NCBI GenBank assembly: GCA_943789165.1
Contig: CALSTB010000003.1
Coordinates: forward strand, 455,454-519,453
From: an uncultured Bacteroidia bacterium
Lineage (GTDB): Bacteria; Bacteroidota; Bacteroidia; NS11-12g; UBA9320
Length of the DNA stretch: 64,000 nucleotides
Reading direction: 5' to 3'
Part shown: positions 56,775 through 64,000 of the stretch, piece after piece
Position numbering within the stretch: the stretch's first letter is position 1
Layout: the number at the start of each line of letters is the position of its first letter
The notes under the pieces: model-generated
The model's database searches: none
Told to the model about the DNA's origin: nothing
Seen by the model: the letters and a program-made list of their open reading frames with translations, nothing else
Translations under genes and position numbers: made by a program

Positions 56775-57974
56775 ATGAAGACGTTTACGTTAAAATTTTA
56801 TCTTAAGGACAATACATCTTTAGATGGCAAGTGTCCTGTGTATGCCCGTATCATCTACGATCGCAAGAAATGTGAAATATCAACTGGTTTGAAGTGTCTG
56901 CCCAAAGAATGGGGTGAAACAATAGAAAAATTTGTTGCTTCGAAATATTACCTCAATAAAAGGTTAACACAGATTCAAGCGAAGATTTACAAGGTGTTTT
57001 CAACTTTAACAGAGTCTGATGAACCATTTACAATCCATGATATTAAAGCGGGTTTGTCTGAGGGAAAAAAGTCAAAAATCACCATACTAGATTTTTACAT
57101 TAAATATCTTGAGGATAAAACGAAAGACGGCCAAGAATCTGCTAACACTATCGCAAAGTATAATCAAACATTTCGGTATTTGGACGACTGGTTGGAACAA
57201 ACAGGAAGTGAAAAACTTAAGGTGTCAGACTTTGATTTATCAATGGTCAATGAGTTTGACCATTACTTAAAACAAACCCCATGGAACAACAAAGGTGACC
57301 GGATGAAGTTGATCTCCATAAACAAACATCACTCGAGACTAAAAGCCGTTCTATTTGCTGCTTTCAAAGAAGGGCATCTACATAGGAACCCATATCAAGA
57401 GTTTAAGTTGAGTTTTCCGCATGCCAAAAGGGAGTATTTAAGCAAAGAGGAGGTTAATAGACTACGCTCACTTGACCTTATGGGGAACAAGACGCTAGAC
57501 ATCGCGAGAGACTTGTTTTTGTTTTCTTGTTATACGGGGTTGAGGTTTATGGATGCACAAGACTTAACTGTTAGAAGTCTGCAAAAGATCAATGGGGCGG
57601 ATTATCTAAGAATTGATCAAGGCAAAACAGATGACCGGATAGAAATACCAATTCTTAAACCTGCTGCGAAGATTATTGACAAATACGACGATTCTTTTGA
57701 GAGAAAACAAGGCAAACTACTTCCGTTGTTGTCAAATCAGAAAACAAACAAGTACTTGAAATTTCTAGCGGAACTTGCTGAGATCACCAAACCGCTGACT
57801 CATCACGTGGCTAGGCACACTTGCGCAACCACCGTGCTCCTTGATAACGAAGTACCGTTAGAAACGGTATCCCACTGGCTGGGGCATCGCAGTGTTCGAA
57901 CAACACAGATTTATGCGAAGATTTCTCATGAGAAATTGCAAAAAACCTCAAGTAGACTGAACCAAATAGTATAA
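56775..57974 (+). CDS. Tyrosine recombinase/integrase of element 2
   Basis: From ATG 56775 the protein is 399 residues with the Bacteroidota integrase layout: an arm-binding domain (MKTFTLKFYLKDNTSLDG), a SAM-like domain (LDFYIKYLEDKTKDGQESANTIAKYN), and a complete catalytic domain with Arg in CYTGLRFMDAQDL, HxxR in THHVARHTCATT, His in LGHRSVRTTQ and Tyr in IYAKI. A GTG at 56766 is a second choice. TTTCAC/GTGAAA-type repeats at 56720-56771 may be its arm sites. Confidence 0.93.
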   Translation: MKTFTLKFYLKDNTSLDGKCPVYARIIYDRKKCEISTGLKCLPKEWGETIEKFVASKYYLNKRLTQIQAKIYKVFSTLTESDEPFTIHDIKAGLSEGKKSKITILDFYIKYLEDKTKDGQESANTIAKYNQTFRYLDDWLEQTGSEKLKVSDFDLSMVNEFDHYLKQTPWNNKGDRMKLISINKHHSRLKAVLFAAFKEGHLHRNPYQEFKLSFPHAKREYLSKEEVNRLRSLDLMGNKTLDIARDLFLFSCYTGLRFMDAQDLTVRSLQKINGADYLRIDQGKTDDRIEIPILKPAAKIIDKYDDSFERKQGKLLPLLSNQKTNKYLKFLAELAEITKPLTHHVARHTCATTVLLDNEVPLETVSHWLGHRSVRTTQIYAKISHEKLQKTSSRLNQIV

Positions 57975-57978
57975 GGTT

Positions 57979-58850
57979 ATGGGTAAAGAAAAAGTCTTTA
58001 TTTCTCGACTTACAACGCTTGTTCCTAAGTGGTCAACATAACGGAACCCCCGAAAGCCTTAAAGGCTATGAGGCAATACTCTTGGATGAACGTATTGGCT
58101 ATTTAGATAAAGCCAAAAGAGTGAAGTTGAAAATTCGAGACTCCATTGACGAAGGCCTAATTGATGAAGCCTTTATAGAAGGCTTGAACGAAGTTGTTCT
58201 AATGTGGGGAAATTACTTTGAGGGCCTGGATCTACAGATTCAAGATATAAATTACTGCACTATCGGTGAACATTGTTCCAATGTGTTTCAAAAGCATGGT
58301 CTAGTGTTAGACACGGATTTAGCAGCAAGGCTTGTGCCTATGGTGCACAATGCACATTTGATTAAATGTTTAAGTCAACCAATGTTTGGCGAGCCAGAAC
58401 CAATAACCAGGCTTCGAGATTTGATGAACAACCTCAAGAACGTCAAACAGATCCGGCAGGAAGGTTTTTTTTGTATCATTAACCTCCGAGGACCTTGAAA
58501 AGGTATCTAGTGCTACATACAGCTCCCCATCTTATAAGTTTGAACTTGTAATGGGTAGTATGTTAAGCCAAACCCTTCAAGAGAGGCATGAGCGGTATAG
58601 GCCATTTGTTGGTTATTTAATGGAACATAAAGGCTTGGATGAAAAAGCGGTAAGAAAAGAACTCCATAACTTGATTTCTAATCATGCTATGGAAATTAAG
58701 GCATTAAAAAATGTCTCAAAATCAATCGCCAAAGAGATTTTTCATTTTTTGAATAGTTCTTGCAATCAAGGACCATACAAAAACCGCAATGATCGTGTAT
58801 ATGTTACTCATGAAAAGTTATGGCTGGCTTACCCAAAAACAGTTTTATAA
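57979..58850 (+). pseudogene. Unknown element protein, broken by two one-base insertions
   Basis: ATG 57979 reads MGKEK, and the real frame continues as SLFLDLQRLFLSGQHNGTPESLKG after dropping one A from the A5 run at 57989-57993. At 58465-58472, dropping one T from the T8 run joins IRQEGFF to VSLTSEDLEKVSS and on to LAYPKTVL at 58850. The sum is exactly 289 residues in frame. The body is helical and I recognise no domain. The position after the integrase suggests an element maintenance or regulation protein. Confidence 0.65.
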
Positions 58851-59010
58851 TCAAAAGGCTTATTCAGTAAAAGACCCAAAATTCTTTGAGAGGCACAAGT
58901 TTGAAAAGATAAAATATATTGTAAAGTGAACACTTCTTTAAATTAAGCAACTATTGTCCCCTAAATTGAGTTAGTCCAAAAAGGACCTTTGTTATACCAA
59001 TTCATTTAAA

Positions 59011-59268
59011 ATGAAAGAACTTAACAAGGTTCTTAGACTTCTATCAAGGATAGAAACTAAGATTGACAAAAATAATGGCTCTGTAAATCTAGAAGACTTT
59101 ATTTCAGAAGTGGAAGCGAAAAAGTTGTTTACCCGAGGAACAACATGGTTTTGGACCTTGCGCCAGCAAGGGTTACCGTACACCAAAATGGGAGGTCAAG
59201 TTTACTATAAAAGAAGCGACCTCTATGCGTACTTAGATTCTAACATGAAAGGGGGTGAAAATGGATAG
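59011..59268 (+). CDS. Excisionase-like helix-turn-helix protein
   Basis: The 85-residue protein has an N-terminal coiled-coil-like helix (VLRLLSRIETKIDKN) and a winged HTH (ISEVEAKKLFTRGTTWFWTLRQQGLPYTKMGGQVYYKRSDLYAYLD) typical of island excisionase/HTH_17 proteins. It lies just before the primase gene and overlaps its start by 8 bases. Confidence 0.8.
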   Translation: MKELNKVLRLLSRIETKIDKNNGSVNLEDFISEVEAKKLFTRGTTWFWTLRQQGLPYTKMGGQVYYKRSDLYAYLDSNMKGGENG

Positions 59269-59569
59269 CCTTAAAGATCGCGTGCTCCGCAGAGTTGATT
59301 CGTATGACATCCTTGATTATTACCTAAAACCCTACCATGAAAAAGGGGCGCTAAAACAAGGTCAACACATCAGCAATCCATTTTTGTTGCCAACAATACA
59401 AAAGACACCATCGTTCAACATCTATCTATCAAAGTCTGGTTCGTGGCGGTATAATGATTTTGCAACAGGCGACCAAGGTGATTGCTTCAACTTAGTGATG
59501 AGGTTATTTGATATTGGGTTCTATGAAGCACTTCAGCTAGTAATTAGTGATTTCGTAATTGTAATATAG
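59261..59569 (+). CDS. Primase N-terminal-like protein (probably first part of the next gene)
   Basis: From ATG 59261 the frame encodes 102 residues (MDSLKDRVLRRVDSYDILDYYLKPYHEKG, then HISNPFLLPTIQKTPSFNIYLSKSGSWRYNDFATGDQGDCFNLVMRLFDIGFYEALQLV). This is the DNA-primase N-terminal fold without cysteine zinc ligands, normally fused to the Toprim domain. The next frame starts 2 bases after the stop, so an indel near 59555 may have split one gene. A strong RBS-like AAGGGGGTG precedes the ATG. Confidence 0.65.
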   Translation: MDSLKDRVLRRVDSYDILDYYLKPYHEKGALKQGQHISNPFLLPTIQKTPSFNIYLSKSGSWRYNDFATGDQGDCFNLVMRLFDIGFYEALQLVISDFVIVI

Positions 59570-59571
59570 CT

Positions 59572-61308
59572 ATGACGGTTGGAAATATGGGATTTAGGTC
59601 CCCCTCTCAGTTTAAGAATCATGAGTTGGAATATTGGAAGCGATATGGTGTTACTATAGCGTGCTTGTCTAACAATAATGTTGTAGCAATAGACAGATAC
59701 AATGTGAATGAAAATAATTTTAAACGGAATGAAGAAGACTTATGGTTTGGATACAAATCTGAGGATCACGCTTGTAAGGTTTATCAACCAAACTCAGTTG
59801 ATTTCAAATTCTTGTGGGTAGGTAAAAAACCTTCATCATATCTCTTTGGGTTGAAAAATTGTATTGGCAATCGCAATTATGTGTTACTTACAGGTGGGGA
59901 AAAAGATGTTTTGACTCTTCAGTCGCACGGTTTCAATGCGGTTTGTTTAAGCTCAGAAGTTGAAAGATTAAAAGCCCAAACCATGGCTCAGTTTCAAGAC
60001 CAATTTGGTACGGTGATTGTTCTTTATGATAACGACGAGACAGGCATTCAGCAATCAGAACGACTCATTCAAGAATACCAACTTCCAGAAATAAGATTGC
60101 CAGACACTTTCCAAGATAAAGACTATGGTAAAGATATAAGTGACCTGTTTGCTTTTGTTGAGCCTTTCGACCCACCATTAATAGATTTTCTCGAGGAGAA
60201 AATACGAGAGATTATCATTATTCAGGCATTAAACGAGAATTTCAAAGCACAACGCTTGGTTACTCAAGAGTCACAAATATTGGCTAGAATGGCCAATCCT
60301 CTTGAAGAGCAAAGTATCATGTTATTAGGAAATTCACCACTTCTCAATAGAAACACTATTAATGTAATTCAAGGTCAAACAGGAACGCACAAAAGTCGGT
60401 TTGCAGAGACATTGGCAGCCACGTTACTTTCCAGTGCTTTTGCATGTGGAGGAGACCTAACACTAACAGAAGATTATAAGGGGGTTATAGTCTATGTTGA
60501 CACCGAGAGAAATCTTGGAGGACAGTTACCAAATTCAATGAGAGCATTAGCTAACGCCGCAGGGGTTAACTTGGAAGCCCCACGACATGAATCTAGATTT
60601 AGGTTTACATCATTGATTGACAATGACCGTAAAGAGCGTCTAGAAACTATTAGTAAATACTTAGAATTTCTAAGAAAAACCTATACGCAGGAATTGGTAA
60701 TAATCATAGATGTAATTTCCGATTGTATTGAGAACTTCAACGATGTCGAGGCATCGCTTAGGATTTCAGATTGGTTAAACATGGAAATACAAAAAGGCAA
60801 TATCACATTTATCTGTTTGATACACGTTAACCCAGGTAACAACAATGCTAAAGCCCGAGGACACTTAGGTACAGAGCTAGCAAACAAAGCTTCTGTAGTG
60901 ATGCAATTGTCTCTCGAGAAAGAGAATAAAAGCCCAATTGACGTTGTTAAGCTTCAAGTTCTTAAATCTCGTATTACTGGGAAAGTACCACCACGATATT
61001 TTGTGTTTGATTTGGAAACCAAATTGTTAAGACCTGAGCATGGTTATACCCCATCGAGAGAAACAAGTTCTAAAATTCAGAAAGCTCAGCCCGATGATAT
61101 TTTGGCTTACCTGAAGGGGCAGGAGTTGTCAGAGTGGAGTAAATCGGAACTTTACGACCTACTGAAACAAAAGTTTGCCGTCTCAGAAAGAACAATCGAC
61201 AATCGTTTAGAGACACTTACAAGAGAGGAACAAGGCCTCAAAAAAGAACAAAGAAGCAATGCGGTTTATTTTTGTTTAGAGAAAAAGGAGAGTTCGCAAT
61301 CGCAATAG
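59572..61308 (+). CDS. Toprim primase and RecA-like (RepA-type) helicase
   Basis: The 578-residue protein has a Toprim domain at ~95-190 (VLLTGGEKDVLTLQSHGF and VIVLYDNDETGIQQSERL). A RecA-like ATPase starts ~270 with Walker A GQTGTHKSRFAETLA and a Walker B-like LVIIIDVISDCIE. The C-terminal region has a winged-helix-like segment (SEWSKSELYDLLKQKFAVSERTIDNRL). This is the combined primase-helicase found in satellites and small integrative elements that replicate themselves. It needs the short protein before it for the full primase N-terminus. Confidence 0.85.
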   Translation: MTVGNMGFRSPSQFKNHELEYWKRYGVTIACLSNNNVVAIDRYNVNENNFKRNEEDLWFGYKSEDHACKVYQPNSVDFKFLWVGKKPSSYLFGLKNCIGNRNYVLLTGGEKDVLTLQSHGFNAVCLSSEVERLKAQTMAQFQDQFGTVIVLYDNDETGIQQSERLIQEYQLPEIRLPDTFQDKDYGKDISDLFAFVEPFDPPLIDFLEEKIREIIIIQALNENFKAQRLVTQESQILARMANPLEEQSIMLLGNSPLLNRNTINVIQGQTGTHKSRFAETLAATLLSSAFACGGDLTLTEDYKGVIVYVDTERNLGGQLPNSMRALANAAGVNLEAPRHESRFRFTSLIDNDRKERLETISKYLEFLRKTYTQELVIIIDVISDCIENFNDVEASLRISDWLNMEIQKGNITFICLIHVNPGNNNAKARGHLGTELANKASVVMQLSLEKENKSPIDVVKLQVLKSRITGKVPPRYFVFDLETKLLRPEHGYTPSRETSSKIQKAQPDDILAYLKGQELSEWSKSELYDLLKQKFAVSERTIDNRLETLTREEQGLKKEQRSNAVYFCLEKKESSQSQ

Positions 61309-61338
61309 CTCTTATAGAGCATTGCGATTGCGAACCAA

Positions 61339-61710
61339 CTATTCAAAACATGGTTTATAATATTTGTCTCTGAATAAATTAAGATTTTTGTAGAAAAGCT
61401 TTTCAGATTCAGGAGTACTGAAAGCATCGTCAATAATCAACCTCAAGCTGGTCTCAACCTCATTAATTGTCTTACAGTTTCGAAAAACCGATAGTGACAA
61501 AACGTATTGGTATTCAACAAATGAAATATGATAGGATTCACCTAAAACCAAAATTACTTGGTCATAACAATGCATTGTCTTAAAATCAAAGACTGTGTCA
61601 ACCCCATTTTTCCTAGCATTATACGCACGTTGCTTACATGCAATAGAACAGTATTTCTTACCTCTTCTGTTACTTGTTATTACGGATTGGCATACGGAAC
61701 AGTTACTCAT
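61339..61710 (-). CDS. Zinc-ribbon protein of unknown function
   Basis: The 123-residue protein starts with a zinc-ribbon-like motif SNCSVCQSVITSNRRGKKYCSIACKQRAY (C-x2-C and C-x3-C). The rest is helical with no known domain. It converges on the primase gene. A short helix-rich tail (FSTPESEKLFYKNLNLFRDKYY) ends it. I cannot assign a function; DNA or RNA binding is possible. Confidence 0.55.
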   Translation of the reverse strand: MSNCSVCQSVITSNRRGKKYCSIACKQRAYNARKNGVDTVFDFKTMHCYDQVILVLGESYHISFVEYQYVLSLSVFRNCKTINEVETSLRLIIDDAFSTPESEKLFYKNLNLFRDKYYKPCFE

Positions 61711-61832
61711 AATGATACTTTTTGTTACGATAAGCTATCTGTAGTATATTTACAAATTCGTGAAAGAAATTGAAGCATTTCGTGATAAATAGAGTAACAT
61801 GAATAAGCTTCATTTGGCCAACACTAACTAAA

Positions 61833-61955
61833 ATGAAATTCAACGAAGATTCACGTGTAAAAATCCCTACCATACTGCACCTCCTTCGATTGGGATATGA
61901 CTACCTTGTAAAATGTCAGCCTAATGTTTACCACTTAAGAGATAAAGTTAAGTAA
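61833..61955 (+). pseudogene. Start of a type I restriction endonuclease subunit (HsdR), truncated
   Basis: The 40-residue frame begins MKFNEDSRVKIPTILHLLRLGYDYL, the conserved opening of type I HsdR proteins. It then diverges (VKCQPNVYHLRDKVK) and stops. The rest of hsdR, and hsdM and hsdS, are absent from the window. It is a remnant left beside the IS3 fragment. Confidence 0.65.
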
Positions 61956-62015
61956 CAGTTTATTACCTTGAAAGACGTCTTTCAAGGCTTTATCAAATCT
62001 TAAAAAGTAAACAAA

Positions 62016-62331
62016 ATGGTAAAAGTAGGAAGGCCAAGAAAAAGAACAGCCGAATCAGTTGTAAAAGACATCAGAAGACAAACCAGAAGAAAGTTCAATT
62101 CTGAAGAAAAAATCAGAATCGTCCTTGAAGGATTAAAGGGAGAAGAATCTATCTCAGAGATCTGCCGCAAAGAAGGCATAGCACCAGCACTTTATTATCG
62201 TTGGAGCAAGGACTTTATTGAAGCGGGTAAGAAGCGCTTAAATGGTGACACAGAGCGTGAATGCCAATACCGGGGATGTTAAAAACCTCAAGGATGAATC
62301 GCAAAACCTTAAACTAGTTGTAGCTGTGTAG
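62016..62331 (+). pseudogene. IS3-family OrfA fragment
   Basis: The frame from ATG 62016 (MVKVGRPRKRTAESVVKDIRRQ) resembles OrfA of the IS at 40021-41420 (RRKFNSEEKIRIVLEGLKGEESISEICRKEGI). It is broken by one extra T at 62262; corrected, it runs to VVAV-stop at 62331, 104 residues. No OrfB and no inverted repeats are seen, so this is a dead IS remnant. Confidence 0.8.
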
Positions 62332-62336
62332 TTTAA

Positions 62337-63332
62337 GCAAAAAGTGACTTTTTTGAAGTTTTAATTTACCTCTTCTCAAAATATACCCGTGAACTTTTAA
62401 ACTCTTCAATCTACCAGCAGTATGAAGAAGTAAATCGTGAATTATCCTTCATAAAAGGGAGGCTAAATACTAACGAATACATAAATGAAAACTTAAGCAA
62501 AGGCAAATGGCACAAACTCAATTGTACTTATGATGCTTTCGTTTTTGACAATGAATTCAATCGCATAATAAAGTATGTTACTAATCTCCTATTTAATGTA
62601 ACCTCAAGTCAGGATAACAAAAAGAATTTAAGAGAAATCCTCTTCATATTAGATGAAGTATCAGACGAAAGGTCAACTGCGGAGCAATGTTCAAGAATCT
62701 CCTTCAACCCAATGTTTGGTGAGTTTGAAACGGTCCGTGATTATTGCCAATTATTTCTCACCAACTGCATTTCGTTTGACTATAAAAATGACCTAAAACT
62801 CTTCGCATTCCTGCTACCAATGGAGTACGTATTTGAAGACTTCATTTTTGGATTCATTGATAAAGAATTAGAGGATGTAACGGCCAAAGCCCAGAGGAGT
62901 GACACATATTTAGATGAAGGGAAAGCCTTTAATCTTAAACCCGATTTATGGTTAAAAACAAATGAAAAATCTCTGATAGCAGATACAAAATATAAGATTG
63001 TCTATTCTGATGACAAAGACCCTAAAAAAGGGATTTCTCAGAACGACCTATATCAAATGCTTGCTTATGCCGTAAGGTTTGAGGTGGATGAAATCATATT
63101 ATTCTACCCTAACACAATTAAGCAAGGCCAGGAAGAAGAAACAGAATTGACGATCAAAGATGCTTTAGCAGATGGTAAAGAAATATCTATTAGGGCATTT
63201 CAGTTACCGATAATTAATAGAGAATTACTCGAAACTGATTTAGTAACTAAAACCGATTTGAGCGAACTGTTTGAATCAACAAGACTAGATTTAAGACATA
63301 AAATAGAAAAAATACTGGTGCCATCATTGTAG
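62337..63332 (+). pseudogene. mcrC: McrC (5-methylcytosine restriction subunit), N-terminally truncated
   Basis: A continuous frame from after TAA 62334-62336 to 63332 encodes ~331 residues without a start at its head; an ATG exists at 62712. It has the McrC C-terminal architecture: SDFFEVLIYLFSKYTRELL, ENLSKGKWHKLNCTYDAF, LLPMEYVFEDFIFGFID and the PD-(D/E)xK nuclease core FNLKPDLWLKTNEKSLIADTKYKI. McrC works with the GTPase McrB to cut methylated DNA. McrB and the McrC N-terminus are missing, replaced by the IS3 remnant. Confidence 0.8.
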
Positions 63333-63374
63333 ATAAAATCATAGAACCTCCTATCTTTCCGAAAATATTCCAAA

Positions 63375-63974
63375 ATGAAAGTACCATTTCTAATAGTCGC
63401 GATAATGACGTCCCTACCATATTTGTCATTCTCTCAAAACGTAGGTATCCAATTCTACCAAGGGGTAAACAAACCTATTGTGTCTTTTAAGGGAGACCAA
63501 GGTTCATTGGATTATACATCAGATTTTAATTCTGACACAAGGATTGGGCTTAGTTTTGGGGATTCAAATAAGGTAAGTGGTTCCGTGCTATTCGGAGCAT
63601 CATCTAGTAATTCGGTTGCTAAAACTGAAGACATTGTTACATCCTTTAGTAATTCGAGCTTACGCATAGATGCCCTGGTAAGGTATTCTTTTCCTGAGTC
63701 CTTTATCAGTTCGATAGCCGCAGGCCCTTCCATTGGGATATTGATGTCTTCATCTCAGAGTATAAATGGCTTGCCAGTGAGATCAGACGACCTATTTTCT
63801 ACAACTAATTATTATTTGGGGGGTGAAATAGACTTTTGGGGTTATTCGGGTGAAAAGCTACACTTACATCCGTATATTTCTTATCGAATGATGTTAAACA
63901 ATGCAGATTTAGACACAGATGACCTTAAAATCAACGAATTATCTTTTGGCCTTAGAATTAACATTTCAAAATGA
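63375..63974 (+). CDS. Outer-membrane beta-barrel-like protein
   Basis: The 199-residue protein has a signal peptide (MKVPFLIVAIMTSLPYLSFSQN) and strongly alternating beta strands ending in NELSFGLRINISK. It fits the small outer-membrane barrel class (outer membrane beta-barrel/PorT-like). It starts 42 bases after the McrC remnant. Its stop overlaps the ATG of the next gene. Confidence 0.72.
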   Translation: MKVPFLIVAIMTSLPYLSFSQNVGIQFYQGVNKPIVSFKGDQGSLDYTSDFNSDTRIGLSFGDSNKVSGSVLFGASSSNSVAKTEDIVTSFSNSSLRIDALVRYSFPESFISSIAAGPSIGILMSSSQSINGLPVRSDDLFSTTNYYLGGEIDFWGYSGEKLHLHPYISYRMMLNNADLDTDDLKINELSFGLRINISK

Positions 63975-64000
63975 AGAAATCACTAATAATATTTGTTATT
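63971..64000 (+). CDS. Start of a further protein (cut by window edge)
   Basis: ATG at 63971 overlaps the previous stop (ATGA) and reads MKKSLIIFVI, a typical signal-peptide start. Nothing more can be said from 10 residues. Confidence 0.5.
   Translation, partial: MKKSLIIFVI

Larger units (their letters stand above)
56581..64000 (+). mobile_element. Integrated element 2 at ssrA, continuing past the window
   Basis: The ssrA 3' end is a classic integration site, and an intact tyrosine integrase starts 170 bases after it. Gene order is integrase, unknown protein, excisionase-like HTH, Toprim/RecA-type primase-helicase, zinc-ribbon protein, then fragments of restriction systems around an IS3 orfA fragment, then outer-membrane-type genes. 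No second copy of the ssrA end is seen in the window, so the right end is outside. It resembles a phage-satellite or small integrative element with defence cargo; this is inference. Confidence 0.7.

Noticed and set aside
56603-64000. Right attachment site of element 2 within the window
   Set aside because: I found no second copy of the ssrA 3' end after 56602.

Overview
The window is about 40% G+C and reads as a chromosome segment from a Bacteroidota bacterium, most likely Flavobacteriales or a close relative. The evidence is several proteins with type IX secretion (T9SS) C-terminal sorting domains, both type A and gliding-associated type B (CHU_C), TonB-dependent receptors with a carboxypeptidase-like N-terminal domain, a DUF4249 lipoprotein, Omp28-like lipoproteins, TAnnTTTG-type -7 boxes, and a tmRNA whose tag reads GESNYAMAA. 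I cannot name a genus.

Layout. Positions 1-7905 hold a PadR regulator fragment, thiamine diphosphokinase, two envelope proteins, a SulP anion transporter and glyA. Positions 8060-15807 form a surface-fibre cluster: two proteins ending in S74 (endosialidase-type) self-processing chaperone domains, one of them with eight ~62-residue repeats, surrounding two T9SS-sorted proteins. Positions 15922-26132 carry purS, pssA, two TonB receptors, a DUF4249 lipoprotein, a TlpA-like oxidoreductase and a secreted esterase-fold protein that lacks the usual catalytic serine. Positions 26196-37744 carry acyl-CoA dehydrogenase, LD-carboxypeptidase, xerD, two tandem Omp28-like lipoproteins, an rluB-type pseudouridine synthase, a CHU_C protein, ybeY, mnmG and a Big_5 lipoprotein.

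Positions 37745-38164 are a very AT-rich gap with several DnaA-box-like 9-mers. The strand G/C bias flips across it, and mnmG lies one gene upstream. I propose it as the chromosomal replication origin. pheS and tRNA-Pro(GGG) follow.

Two integrated elements follow. Element 1 (39243-47924) sits in the 3' end of tRNA-Pro. It is bounded by a direct repeat of the tRNA end, has ACTCCCC sites inside both ends, and its integrase is cut by an IS3-family insertion. Its cargo is mostly broken: a DUF5655-type nuclease-like gene, a DUF6150-like repeat protein and a coiled-coil/MORN-like protein, plus small DNA-binding proteins. Element 2 starts at the 3' end of ssrA (tmRNA) near 56581 and runs past the window end. 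It has an intact integrase, an excisionase-like HTH protein, a Toprim/RecA-like primase-helicase, then remnants of restriction systems (HsdR start, McrC body) around an IS3 orfA fragment. Between the elements lie ordinary genes: rdgB, ridA, a 3HCDH-like protein, an acyltransferase, a DNA methyltransferase-type repair protein, arylsulfotransferase, a thioredoxin, a TPR protein and small envelope proteins.

A caution for users: many genes are split by single-base shifts, mostly one extra base in a homopolymer run. Some of this may be real decay in the elements, but frameshifts in mnmG, the TlpA-like gene and the Big_5 gene make sequencing or assembly error a serious possibility.
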